From the NCBI RefSeq assembly GCF_017303155.1, contig NZ_JAEKJR010000002.1, positions 62,001 to 126,000 on the forward strand: 64,000 bases of DNA. The letters are read 5' to 3'. Position 1 is the stretch's first letter. Every line of letters starts with the position of its first letter. This document shows positions 17,489 through 25,550 of this stretch, piece by piece. The translations under genes and the position numbers were made by a program. This stretch comes from Microbulbifer salipaludis (GTDB taxonomy: Bacteria > Pseudomonadota > Gammaproteobacteria > Pseudomonadales > Cellvibrionaceae). A model generated the notes under the pieces. That model did not search any database and had not been told where the DNA came from. It saw only the letters and a list, made by a program, of their open reading frames with translations.

Positions 17489-19774
17489 ATGATGAACATG
17501 AAAAAGAGCTACCTGGCCCTGGCGGCACTGCTGCTGGGCGCGAGTTCTGTGGCGCAGGCGGAATGGTTCCTGCGCGGCACCGACAACAACTGGCAGGCGG
17601 ACCAGATGCAGAATCTGGGCAGCAATACCATGCTGGCAGACGATGTGGTCTTCACCACTGCCGGCGAGGTCAAGTTTGACCGCTGGGGCGACTGGAGCGA
17701 AAACTACGGCGCGAACGGCCAGCAAAACGGCAACAATATTGCCGTCCCCGCTGGCACCTGGGATATCAAGTTCTACACCGATACCAAGGACTACCACATT
17801 CTGCCCGCGGAAGAGCCGGAAACCCCGGACGCCATCCTGCATCTGCGCGGTACCCACAACGGCTGGGCTGCCGGAGACCTGCTGGCGCGCATTGGCGATA
17901 CCGACGAGTACGATGCCTGCCGCAACTTCGCCAGTGGCGACGGCAACGGCGGCCCGCGTTTCAAAATCGATCCCAGCGGCAGCTGGGCGGGCAGTCAGTT
18001 CCCGGCGCAGGATGTGGCCGCCAGTGGCTGGACCTACATCGTGGCCAATGGTGCCAATAACAGCCTGGTGAGCGTCACCACCGATCTCGGCGTAAATTGC
18101 GGTGTCGTCGCTGCGGACAGCGATGGCGACGGCGTGCCCGACAGCATTGACCAGTGTCCGAACACCCCGGCAGGTGCCAGCGTCGATGCAGACGGCTGCG
18201 AAGTCGTTACCCCGCCGCTCAGCGACTTCCGTAACCGCAGCATGTATTTCGTATTTGTGGACCGCTTCCACAATGGCGACACCAGCAACGACGGCGGTAA
18301 CAACCCCGCCGGCACTTCCGCCAGCAAACAGGCCGGTGGTCTGTCCGAGTGGAAAAAGTACTGGGGTGGCGACATCCAGGGCCTGATCGACAAACTGGAT
18401 TACCTGCAGAACCTCGGTATTACCGCTATCTGGGTAACCCCGCTGAATGACAATATCGACAACACCGGCAGCGATGGCGCCTACCACGGTTACTGGGGCC
18501 GCGACTTCTATGAAGTGGACGAGCACCTGGGTGACTGGGCACTGGTGGATCAGCTGGACGCGGAGATGGAAGCGCGTGGTATGAAGCTGGTGCTGGATAT
18601 CGCCCTCAACCACTCCAACCAGGACGACCAGTATGAATTCGGCGCCCTGTACAAAGAAGGCACTTTCATCACCGACTTCCTGCAGGACGATGGCACCTGG
18701 TATCACCGCAACGGCGCCATCGCCGATTGTGGCGACAGCGACCCGACCACCCAGTGCTTCGGCGAGTGGGATGATCCCTGGGCCTTCACCAACAAGACCC
18801 TGTTCAACCTTACCGACTTTAATCACGGTATCAGCAGCAACAGCGTTGCCGACCAGTATTTGATCGATGCCGCCATCAAGTGGATGCAGCACGGTGTAGA
18901 TGCGTTCCGTATCGACGCCATCAAACATATCGAACCGAGCTTCATCAAGCGTTTCAATGACGCCGTACGTGCGGTGGATCCAGATGTGTATATCTTCGGT
19001 GAGTGGTATGGCGCCGGTGCCGGCGATGCGCTGTCGATGGAATTCCTGAGCTCTGCAAACGGTAAGTCCGAACTGCTCGACTTCCAGCTGCGCAACAACA
19101 TCGAAGCGGCCATCGCCGGTGATATCACCATGACCGAGCTCAACACCCATATTGAGTCCCGTCCTGGTGCCATGGGGGGGAATAGCCGTGAAAGTTGGCA
19201 GCCGATCTTCCTCGACAACCACGACGCTACCCGCACCAGTGTATTCCTGCAGACCACCGGTCCTGTGGATAACGGCCGTACCGGTAAGGGCTTCAGCAAG
19301 GCGCTGGCGGATGCTCGTCAGAACCTGGGTATGGCACTGGTAATGACTTTGCCGGGCATCCCGACCATCTACTACGGCAGTGAGCAGAACTCCACCTGGT
19401 TCGACGCCAACGGCGACGGCCAGATCGGTCACGACCCGTACAACCGTGAAGCCATGCCATCCTTCAGCGAAACCAGCGATGCGTTCCTGCTAATCAAGGC
19501 GCTGGCCGACCTGCGCGCTCAGAGCCCGGCGCTGGCCGCCGGCAGCTACAACCAGCGCTGGGTGAACGGCGACATTCTCGTATTCGAGCGTGTTTCCGGC
19601 TCCGACAGCGTGATGGTGGCGGTAAACCGCGGTGGCAGCACCTCCATCAACGTGAGCAGCCTGAGCCTGGCCGACGGCCAGTACAACAGCCACACCAGCA
19701 GTGATGTGGTGAACGTCAGCGGCGGTTCCGCAGTGCTGAACCTGGACGCCAATGAAGTGATCGTGTTGCACTAA
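17489..19774 (+). CDS. secreted multidomain GH13 alpha-amylase with starch-binding-like modules
   Basis: 761 residues. The third Met (17498, MKKSYLALA) gives the most natural signal peptide, cleaved after AQA near residue 24. Two related beta-modules follow (about 25-105 and 113-205; both have an FLRG or HLRG...NNW or HNGW pattern), probably starch-binding. A calcium-binding thrombospondin-type linker comes next (DSDGDGVPD...DQCP, 210-238). The GH13 barrel from about 247 has nucleophile Asp476 in AFRIDAIKH, acid Glu505 in FGEWY and Asp579 in FLDNHDATR. The protein is probably an extracellular or surface endo-amylase that starts starch breakdown. It is divergent from the neopullulanase operon and ends at a strong terminator. 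Confidence 0.92.
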   Translation: MMNMKKSYLALAALLLGASSVAQAEWFLRGTDNNWQADQMQNLGSNTMLADDVVFTTAGEVKFDRWGDWSENYGANGQQNGNNIAVPAGTWDIKFYTDTKDYHILPAEEPETPDAILHLRGTHNGWAAGDLLARIGDTDEYDACRNFASGDGNGGPRFKIDPSGSWAGSQFPAQDVAASGWTYIVANGANNSLVSVTTDLGVNCGVVAADSDGDGVPDSIDQCPNTPAGASVDADGCEVVTPPLSDFRNRSMYFVFVDRFHNGDTSNDGGNNPAGTSASKQAGGLSEWKKYWGGDIQGLIDKLDYLQNLGITAIWVTPLNDNIDNTGSDGAYHGYWGRDFYEVDEHLGDWALVDQLDAEMEARGMKLVLDIALNHSNQDDQYEFGALYKEGTFITDFLQDDGTWYHRNGAIADCGDSDPTTQCFGEWDDPWAFTNKTLFNLTDFNHGISSNSVADQYLIDAAIKWMQHGVDAFRIDAIKHIEPSFIKRFNDAVRAVDPDVYIFGEWYGAGAGDALSMEFLSSANGKSELLDFQLRNNIEAAIAGDITMTELNTHIESRPGAMGGNSRESWQPIFLDNHDATRTSVFLQTTGPVDNGRTGKGFSKALADARQNLGMALVMTLPGIPTIYYGSEQNSTWFDANGDGQIGHDPYNREAMPSFSETSDAFLLIKALADLRAQSPALAAGSYNQRWVNGDILVFERVSGSDSVMVAVNRGGSTSINVSSLSLADGQYNSHTSSDVVNVSGGSAVLNLDANEVIVLH

Positions 19775-19804
19775 GTTTCGGCAAGACATCCTTAAAACAA
19801 AAAA

Positions 19805-19830
19805 GCCCCGGGGTAAAACCCGGGGCTTTT
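19805..19830 (+). terminator. strong rho-independent terminator
   Basis: Stem GCCCCGGG / CCCGGGGC (19805-19812, 19819-19826) with loop GTAAAA, flanked by A and T runs, so it can act on both strands. It ends the amylase gene. Confidence 0.9.
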
Positions 19831-19888
19831 TATTTTAACGAAAGGTCGACGGGTCTAATCTAAAGCAAGCCGTCCGGGGCGGCAGCAG

Positions 19889-20044
19889 CTAACGACCCGT
19901 GTCGATATCCGGGCCGCCTTCCTGCGCGAACTTGGCCCGCTCCGCTTTGGAGATATAGCGTGGTTTCTGTTTCGGGTTCAGTTTGTCGTTGGCCTTTTTG
20001 GCCTTCTTCTTCAGGATCTGGTTGACCTTCTTTCTTCGGTTCAT
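19889..20044 (-). CDS. DUF2986 family small basic protein
   Basis: A 51-residue reading frame from ATG 20044 to TAG at 19889, starting MNRRKKVNQILKKK and including KPRYISKAER. Lysine-rich start, the NPKQKPRYISKAERAKF core and length match the DUF2986 family, small conserved gammaproteobacterial proteins of unknown role. It is divergent from the spermidine-synthase-like gene. The small size and basic charge would suit nucleic-acid or ribosome contact, but that is a guess. Confidence 0.8.
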   Translation of the reverse strand: MNRRKKVNQILKKKAKKANDKLNPKQKPRYISKAERAKFAQEGGPDIDTGR

Positions 20045-20235
20045 GGTTCGCTGGTGCTCGTACGGCTAGGCAGGGCTAGACTGGGGGTGGCGTGGCCCCG
20101 ATCGCTCGTGACCTCCAGTAGCAGGAGGCGCAATGGGGTCATCATAACGTTGCCGGCCCGGATCACCAACGTGTGCTACAGTGCGCGCGCTACCCGCACC
20201 GCCCGAATGACACCAGACGACAGAGAGCCCCACCC

Positions 20236-20937
20236 ATGAAACCCTGGATCGAACTCGGCACCGCACAGATTCCCAATGGCGGTGGCGCCCTCACGTTGCG
20301 CCAGCGCGATCAGGAGTTTTCCATCGCCCTGTCGGGCCCGCGCGGTGAGCTGATGAATAGCCGCCGCTTCCACAGTGAGCAGCAACTGTCCGTACTGGGC
20401 TGTGCGCACCTGAAGAACAAAAAGAATGCCCGTGTGCTGGTGGGCGGAATGGGCATGGGCTACACCCTGGCGGCGGCGCTGGAAGCCGTGACCGACTCTT
20501 CGCAAGTGATCGTTGCGGACCTGATTCCTGAAGTAGTGGAGTGGAACCGTGGCCCCCTCGGAGAGTGCGCCGGGCGGCCGCTGGATGATCGCCGCGTGGC
20601 CGTGCACATCGGCGATGTGGGCGAATTACTGGTCAATCGCAACGCTGAATACGATGCGGTCCTACTGGATGTGGACAACGGCCCGGAGGGCCTGACCCAG
20701 GCCGACAACAACTGGCTGTATTCCATTGAAGGCACCAGCAGTATTTACAAAAGCCTGGTGCCGGGCGGCGTACTGGCTGTGTGGTCGGCATCACCGGACG
20801 CGGTCTATGCCAACCGGCTGAAAAAAGCGGGGTATCAGGTAGAGGTCAAAACCGTGCGGGAGCGCCCGGGCAAGGGCGCGCGCCACGCGATCTTCCTGGC
20901 GAAGAAACCGGGAGCGCAGCGCCGCAAGCCGCACTAA
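20236..20937 (+). CDS. spermidine-synthase-like SAM-fold protein
   Basis: 233 residues from ATG 20236; a longer frame back to 20173 lacks support. A Rossmann-like core has VLVGGMGMGYTL (the glycine-rich motif I), VIVADLIPEVVEW (acidic end of strand 2) and DAVLLDVDNGPEG (where polyamine synthases have a D...D pair). It matches the short spermidine/spermine-synthase-like family, which often has unknown methyltransferase or aminopropyltransferase activity. It is not a canonical SpeE. It is convergent with the next gene, the stops being adjacent. Confidence 0.8.
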   Translation: MKPWIELGTAQIPNGGGALTLRQRDQEFSIALSGPRGELMNSRRFHSEQQLSVLGCAHLKNKKNARVLVGGMGMGYTLAAALEAVTDSSQVIVADLIPEVVEWNRGPLGECAGRPLDDRRVAVHIGDVGELLVNRNAEYDAVLLDVDNGPEGLTQADNNWLYSIEGTSSIYKSLVPGGVLAVWSASPDAVYANRLKKAGYQVEVKTVRERPGKGARHAIFLAKKPGAQRRKPH

Positions 20938-21336
20938 TCACTCGATGCGTTGCCACACCTCGTATTCCACGCGCTTGCCATCTTCCCAGCGCTCGTTGGT
21001 CCAGGTTGTGTCTTCAACTTGTGTGGTGAACGCGAAGATTGCCCCGGCCTTTTCGCCAAATGAGTTGTAGCGCAGGGTCTCAATATACTGGCCGTCTTTC
21101 AGTGCATAGGTCCCGGTACCAGAGGCCCAAAAGGTCCCGCCCTTCATCGACGTAAAACTGAAGTGTGAATCTGTGATCACCTTCAGCGCCTTCATGTCGA
21201 GTTCCTTGTAATCCACCAGCTTGCCGCTGCCATCCACATAGTTCCCGGACACCAGTTCCCAGACGCCCGTAAGATCCTTCGCCAGAGACAGCGAACTACC
21301 CAGCGACAATACGATAGCGATAACCAGTTGCTTCAT
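20938..21336 (-). CDS. secreted lipocalin-like small protein
   Basis: 132 residues with a clear signal peptide (MKQLVIAIVLSLGSSLSLA). The mature part reads as a single beta-rich domain: DLTGVWELVSGNYVDG, then alternating strands to the C-terminal YEVWQRIE. The GVWEL...GxY...FT pattern resembles lipocalin-like/DUF4488 proteins. The ligand is unknown. Its stop abuts that of the plus-strand gene, and it lies 12 bases after the PLA2-like gene on the same strand, so the two may be co-transcribed. Confidence 0.65.
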   Translation of the reverse strand: MKQLVIAIVLSLGSSLSLAKDLTGVWELVSGNYVDGSGKLVDYKELDMKALKVITDSHFSFTSMKGGTFWASGTGTYALKDGQYIETLRYNSFGEKAGAIFAFTTQVEDTTWTNERWEDGKRVEYEVWQRIE

Positions 21337-21348
21337 GAAACTTCCTTT

Positions 21349-21789
21349 TTATTCATTGCCTGTTTGTTCATAGGTTATTGAGTCCTGCGAGCTTACCGCT
21401 TCGCTGTGCCTGATTGCCTCTTGTTCGGCAGGTGTCAGCGGCTTGTACCCGCGCCCCATCGGCCAGCCATAGCCCCAACGAAAATTCGTCGGCAGGTAAG
21501 GCGAACCGCCGATGCGCACACCTGCCAGCATAAGGTTTGCGATTTCTTCCTCGCCGGTACTTGCCACACAAGCCTTGAGGGCGTCATCCGCCGCCACACG
21601 ATCCTCATAAGACCCGCCTTTCCAGTAGGCATAATCATGCGCCCGGCAGCAAGCCAGCCACAGTGCTTCCTGCTTGATGGTTCCATCGGGAAAAGCGCTG
21701 CAGCCGTCAGAGGTGAAGGGCGCAATCTCCGCCGCCTCTGCACAACAGCTGAGGGCTAGAAGTAGGGTAGGTAGGTGTCTGAAGACCAA
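21349..21789 (-). CDS. secreted phospholipase A2-like protein
   Basis: 146 residues; the signal peptide MVFRHLPTLLLALSCCAEAA starts at a TTG (21789). The segment LACCRAHDYAYW holds the CCxxHD catalytic signature of phospholipase A2 folds, preceded by DGCSAFPDG, which may form the calcium loop. Many small periplasmic proteins with this core are annotated only as hypothetical. Activity on phospholipids is therefore likely but unproven. It lies 12 bases upstream of the lipocalin-like gene. Confidence 0.6.
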   Translation of the reverse strand: MVFRHLPTLLLALSCCAEAAEIAPFTSDGCSAFPDGTIKQEALWLACCRAHDYAYWKGGSYEDRVAADDALKACVASTGEEEIANLMLAGVRIGGSPYLPTNFRWGYGWPMGRGYKPLTPAEQEAIRHSEAVSSQDSITYEQTGNE

Positions 21790-21916
21790 TTGAGTGTTTC
21801 CACCATATTAACTAAATGCCAGGCACTGTCCGCCAAAACGACTAAGTTCCGTCACTGTCTGTCGCCCGACATGCCGCCACCAATTCTCAAATATCGACGA
21901 TACGGTGGCCCGGAGA

Positions 21917-22060
21917 CTACATTAGCGGCGCAATGGCTTTACCTATTACAATGCCGAATGTTAAAAGAAATGCCCCGACAAGAAATGCGCCCAGCACGAT
22001 CAAGCCATTTTTTTGCGCCGCATCTGCAGTGGCCCACCAATTCTTTAGTGCTTCTTTCAT
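21917..22060 (-). CDS. small one-helix membrane protein
   Basis: 47 residues from ATG 22060 to TAG at 21917, preceded by AAGGAAAAGATC, a good ribosome-binding site. It has a charged N-terminus (MKEALKNWWATADAAQ) and one long hydrophobic segment (LIVLGAFLVGAFLLTFGIV). It lies 16 bases after the 70-residue membrane ORF and probably shares its transcript. No family is recognised. Confidence 0.5.
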   Translation of the reverse strand: MKEALKNWWATADAAQKNGLIVLGAFLVGAFLLTFGIVIGKAIAPLM

Positions 22061-22076
22061 GATCTTTTCCTTGACG

Positions 22077-22289
22077 TTAATGCTCGGTCTTCGCCGGTAA
22101 TGATGAGCGCATCGCGAGATTAATTGCCATGCTCATTGTCCCCGACATGACGCCGAAGACGACCGCTTCATTTGAGAGTATCCGTATTGAGGGAAACGAC
22201 TCAAAAAGAAATACCAGTAATAGGGAGGACGCCAGCCCGAATGCGGAATGTAGAAGCCAGATTTTTGTGGATAACTGCATGCTTTTCAC
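22077..22289 (-). CDS. small two-helix membrane protein
   Basis: 70 residues (GTG at 22289, or ATG at 22280). Two hydrophobic segments (WLLHSAFGLASSLLLVFLF and VVFGVMSGTMSMAINLAM) flank a short polar loop with SIRILSNE. The C-terminus is charged (RSSLPAKTEH). It is followed closely by the 47-residue membrane ORF. Nothing links either to a known family; the pair could be a stress or cargo peptide operon. Confidence 0.5.
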   Translation of the reverse strand: MKSMQLSTKIWLLHSAFGLASSLLLVFLFESFPSIRILSNEAVVFGVMSGTMSMAINLAMRSSLPAKTEH

Positions 22290-22335
22290 TCAAATATCTT
22301 GTTTTTTTGCAAGAAATCTCTTGGGATGCCGCTCA

Positions 22336-22857
22336 TTATGAGAGCCGTTGCTTGTAAAAGTACGTGGTACCCTTCAATTCCCCGCTCGGCGAGAGTGCGT
22401 ATCCAGGGATTTCTCCTACTCTTACCCAGTCGAGCTTTTCATACAGCTTGTCCGCATCACTACCCGATTCAGTGTCCAGCACCAGTGTATGTATACCGAT
22501 TGAGAAAGCATAGTCTTCGGCTTGTTCCACAAGTTTTGAGGCGATACGTTGCCCCCTGAATGCAGGATCCACAAATAGTTTTTGTATCTCTCCCCGCACG
22601 TATCCATTTTTCTTGGTGGGTCTTTCAAGTTGGACAGAGCCAACGATTCTTCCCTCTGCTTTTGCTACCCAAAGGTGCAGGTAGTCATTGAGGCTGCCAC
22701 GAACGGAGCGCCAGTACGATTCAGCATCCGAGGCAGTAAAATCTGAAAGAAATCCAACCGATGCACCGTTCGCGACGGTGGCCACAAGTCCAGCGCCTAA
22801 TTCAGAAACTGCGGCATCCGAAATTTCAGACAGCTTAACTATTTCCATATTGCGCAT
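22336..22857 (-). CDS. GNAT family N-acetyltransferase
   Basis: 173 residues. The GNAT core is seen as IVGSVQLER (strand 4) and then LFVDPAFRGQRIASKLVEQA, which carries the acetyl-CoA pyrophosphate loop RGQRIA. LVLDTESGSDADKLYEKLDWVRVG follows as motif B. The overall layout fits small-molecule acetyltransferases; the acceptor is unknown. It is part of a minus-strand accessory block with lower GC than the flanking core genes. Confidence 0.85.
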   Translation of the reverse strand: MRNMEIVKLSEISDAAVSELGAGLVATVANGASVGFLSDFTASDAESYWRSVRGSLNDYLHLWVAKAEGRIVGSVQLERPTKKNGYVRGEIQKLFVDPAFRGQRIASKLVEQAEDYAFSIGIHTLVLDTESGSDADKLYEKLDWVRVGEIPGYALSPSGELKGTTYFYKQRLS

Positions 22858-22961
22858 TTTTTCCTAAAAGCTCGGGTGGGGGACGGTTGGGGCGCAAGGT
22901 GAACCGTCGAGGTCACGCCTCTCTGGGCAGCAGCTCATTGTCCGGTATTATTGTGCAAGTA

Positions 22962-23429
22962 CTACTCATGATATTTACGGATCACCGCCACTTTACCATG
23001 CTCCATTTCTAAAACCTCCATCATGGTTTGACGATACTCGATTTCCTGCTTGCTTTCCGGGTGGATGCCTTTTGCATGATTCCTGTATCTGATGGCAATG
23101 GCTGACTCATTGAACACGAAGACATCGATAAGCTCAGCGTTATATTCTGTATGCGCCCCCAGATAGAACGTCATGCCCTTACGCATGGCATCTTTTCCGT
23201 CAGGCGTACGGGAACCATCCGTTTGCCAGGGGAGATGCGTGTGCCCTATATCATCAGTGAGTAGCCCAAGATAACTCTCAAGATCCTCTTTAGTGGCATC
23301 TGGGGCCTGCGTCGCCACCATTTTCTCAAAGTATGTTTGAGCGAACGTTTCCAAATCGATTTTTGATTCCTTTGCATGCAGATGAATAGAAACCATGAAT
23401 ATGCATGCCGCGGAAAGAATTTTTATCAC
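22962..23429 (-). CDS. secreted NTF2/SnoaL-like protein
   Basis: 155 residues with a signal peptide (MIKILSAACIFMVSIHLHA). The start is GTG 23429 with GGAGACCCAA upstream. The body has the cone-fold pattern of NTF2/SnoaL-like proteins: an initial helix (FAQTYFEKMV), a YLGLLTDDIGHTHLPW segment, and late paired strands (SAIAIRYRNHAKG and QTMMEVLEMEHGKVAVIRKYHE). No catalytic residues can be assigned. It stands alone in the accessory block. Confidence 0.65.
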   Translation of the reverse strand: MIKILSAACIFMVSIHLHAKESKIDLETFAQTYFEKMVATQAPDATKEDLESYLGLLTDDIGHTHLPWQTDGSRTPDGKDAMRKGMTFYLGAHTEYNAELIDVFVFNESAIAIRYRNHAKGIHPESKQEIEYRQTMMEVLEMEHGKVAVIRKYHE

Positions 23430-23547
23430 TTGGGTCTCCTTCGTTATTCTTAGTAATAGGCAAAGTGCATAGCGCCGAGCCGGGGCTTATGCATCCACGA
23501 TGCAATACGTTTTTTACATTAAGCAATTAAGGCTAGCTTGTATAGCG

Positions 23548-24009
23548 TCAAATCCAACGCCGAACCGCTGATTCGTATTCACGGTATTCACCGCCAAACT
23601 TTTCACGCATACACCGCTCCTCCGGAGTGATTTGGAACCGGTTCATATAGATCACGAACAGCGGGAGCAGCAGAAAGCTTGAGATATTACTGAGAAAAAC
23701 GGCCCAGCCGACCAGCATGAGCAGAAAACCAGCGTACATTGGGTTACGGCTCATTCGATAGATTCCACTAGTGACGAGGCAAGTTGATTGATCAGGTACT
23801 CTGGGATCGACGGTAGTCCCCGCAGACCGAAACGCTAAAACGCCAAGTAAGATGAAAATCAGACCCGCTGATGCAAAGACTATGGCCGCGAGCGAGAAAG
23901 CGGCGAACGTAATGCTCAGAATTGGTAATAGCCCTGCGAATACCCACATGAAGCCTGCGAAGAAAAGTACTTGAACAATAGGTGGGATTTTCAGCTCCAA
24001 TCTTTCCAC
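23548..24009 (-). CDS. isoprenylcysteine-methyltransferase-like membrane protein
   Basis: 153 residues, about four transmembrane helices. The C-terminal part has the ICMT/PEMT pattern: SGIYRMSRNPMYAGFLLMLVG and then PEERCMREKFGGEYREYESAV, the EE(R)xxxxFG(x)EYxxY motif that binds S-adenosylmethionine at the membrane. Bacterial members of this family methylate lipids or have unknown substrates. The start is GTG 24009 with AAAGGAATTGCA ahead of it. Confidence 0.8.
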   Translation of the reverse strand: MERLELKIPPIVQVLFFAGFMWVFAGLLPILSITFAAFSLAAIVFASAGLIFILLGVLAFRSAGTTVDPRVPDQSTCLVTSGIYRMSRNPMYAGFLLMLVGWAVFLSNISSFLLLPLFVIYMNRFQITPEERCMREKFGGEYREYESAVRRWI

Positions 24010-24069
24010 TGCAATTCCTTTAGTGTCTGTTAAAGCAAGGGAAGATCACCGTCCAATTGCTTTGAATTA

Positions 24070-24480
24070 TTATGTAATTATTTCCACTGGCCCCAGGCCA
24101 GTCATAATATGGTTTTTGAAATCCTCAAATTTCCTCGAAGGGAATACGAAAGTAGGAAATTTGCCTGGCTCAAGTTGATTATAAGGAAGAGTAAAATAGC
24201 AATCTTTTTCAACAATTTCTAAGGCGATTTTGTTGATCTTGTCAATAGGGATCGACACGTCAGAAAATTTTAACTTACCGTCCGAAAATTTCACAAAACT
24301 AATCGGATCTTCCACTCTCGGCGGACCATTTTCTTTAAATAGGACAATTAACAAGAAGACATTGGTGATGACGCTCAGCTCAAACAACTTAAAATCATAC
24401 TCTGTAAGAAAAACGAACGCGCAATATGCAATTGCGATTACAGACCATAAAGCTAGCATTCTAACATTGTATTTTTTCAT
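24070..24480 (-). CDS. hypothetical membrane protein, last gene of the cassette array
   Basis: 136 residues from ATG 24480 (MKKYNVRMLALW); a longer frame to 24606 only runs back through the attC site. Two adjacent hydrophobic segments (WSVIAIAYCAFVFL and FELSVITNVFLLIVLF) precede a soluble C-terminal domain (PISFVKFSDGKLKFSDVSIPIDKINKI...FPTFVFPSRKFEDF) resembling a small beta-domain of the PH type. The start is 19 bases after the attC-like site, the usual cassette spacing. No family is assigned. Confidence 0.65.
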   Translation of the reverse strand: MKKYNVRMLALWSVIAIAYCAFVFLTEYDFKLFELSVITNVFLLIVLFKENGPPRVEDPISFVKFSDGKLKFSDVSIPIDKINKIALEIVEKDCYFTLPYNQLEPGKFPTFVFPSRKFEDFKNHIMTGLGPVEIIT

Positions 24481-24498
24481 CGTTCCTTGACTCTTGCA

Positions 24499-24556
24499 GC
24501 TACATAGCACCTCAATCAGCCGACGCATTAGCGGTCGGTTGCAGTGACGTGTTAGC
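24499..24556 (-). repeat. attC-like site 1 (short)
   Basis: In gene sense it runs from GCTAACAC to GGTGCTATGTAGC. Inside, CAACCGAC and GTCGGCTG pair around CGCTAATGC with one wobble. It overlaps the 3' end of the GIY-YIG gene, whose last residues (LQPTANASAD) are encoded by it. Confidence 0.6.
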
Positions 24557-25432
24557 TTTTGATATCTCTGTCTCTTCGACGGACTTGAGCTCTTTACCTT
24601 TGGCATTTTTCCATTCTATTAGCCCGTTTGCACTCCGCCCCATGACTACGGCCGCCGCCGCAGATGGACTACTAAAAAGGTAGTCCGAAGCTAGAATCAA
24701 ATCCTCACCTTCTTTAACAATAATTTCATTGTCTATTAGCTCGTCTCTAAGAGCATTAAAACCCTTTGGAAAAGATGGTACTGTATCAACAGCTACTTTG
24801 GATCCAGAAAACACTACAAATCCATCCGATGTTCTTTTTCCTCGAGCATCTGCGCCTCTGGCACCTTTTACGGAGAAGAAATCTTCAGACTCTTTCGTAT
24901 TTGATTCGACTTTAACCAATGGCTCAAAGGCTTTAAAACCCATTGTATTGATAAGAATTTTCACATATTCAATAAATTCTTCCATTTCCGCTTGGTCGGA
25001 TTCAGAAATGGAGCTCCGTGTGGGCGTATTTCCATTTTGAATATCGTACCTTCCCGCAAAAGTAGCGATTTCATGTAGCCGCGATTCTAAGTACTTGATG
25101 TGAGCCTTATTAAGGTTTTCATCTTTGCTAATAAAAACAACGGATTCGTTCCAAAATTCCTTTTCAGATACATGTTGAACAAGGCGAGAGTATGCGTTTT
25201 CAGCTTCACCTATATATGCTTTAGGTTTTGAAGTGGAGGATTCCGCGCGACCAAACAATAAGTAAACGGACGTGCCTTTTAGATCTTGCCTATCTGAACA
25301 GTCTTTGACCTTGCCGCGCGGTATTCGATAGGCTTTGCCGTTCCAATTCGACAATTCACATACCATCCTTCCATCAGGATCAGCATCCATCAGAAATAAT
25401 TTAATTGTTTTTCCGTATTTCGTGGAATACAT
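24512..25432 (-). CDS. GIY-YIG nuclease-domain protein with DUF4357-like C-terminus
   Basis: 306 residues. The N-terminal third has GTSVYLLFGRAE...KAYIGEAENAYSRLVQHV, the GVYLL...YIGxxxxxxxRLxxH pattern of GIY-YIG domains, with ESRLHEIA supplying the expected Glu helix. The C-terminal VVMGRSANGLIEWKNAKGKELK is typical of DUF4357, often fused to GIY-YIG or restriction proteins. It is probably a DNA-acting enzyme of defensive or mobile-element type. The ATG lies 18 bases after an attC R' core and the C-terminal tail runs into the next attC, so this is an integron cassette gene. Confidence 0.8.
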   Translation of the reverse strand: MYSTKYGKTIKLFLMDADPDGRMVCELSNWNGKAYRIPRGKVKDCSDRQDLKGTSVYLLFGRAESSTSKPKAYIGEAENAYSRLVQHVSEKEFWNESVVFISKDENLNKAHIKYLESRLHEIATFAGRYDIQNGNTPTRSSISESDQAEMEEFIEYVKILINTMGFKAFEPLVKVESNTKESEDFFSVKGARGADARGKRTSDGFVVFSGSKVAVDTVPSFPKGFNALRDELIDNEIIVKEGEDLILASDYLFSSPSAAAAVVMGRSANGLIEWKNAKGKELKSVEETEISKANTSLQPTANASAD

Positions 25433-25449
25433 TTATTTTCTCCGAGAAA

Positions 25450-25550
25450 GCTAACGCCTTGATAACTGGCGGTAACGGAGTCGATTAATTTGTGCTATTA
25501 AAGCACAAATTAGTCGACGCAGCGAACGTCCGGTAGATTGCTTTGTTAAC
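25450..25550 (-). repeat. attC-like site 2
   Basis: The outer cores are GTTAAC (25545-25550) and the GCGTTAGC complement (25450-25457). Inside is a 17-bp stem (25480-25496 with 25502-25518) with one mismatch. It separates the EEP gene stop, which lies in the core, from the GIY-YIG start. Confidence 0.8.

Noticed and set aside
24010..24069. A sixth attC site around GCTTTAAC near 24033
   Set aside because: Only one outer core and a 7-bp AAAGCAA/TTGCTTT stem are present; there is no second core before the next gene.
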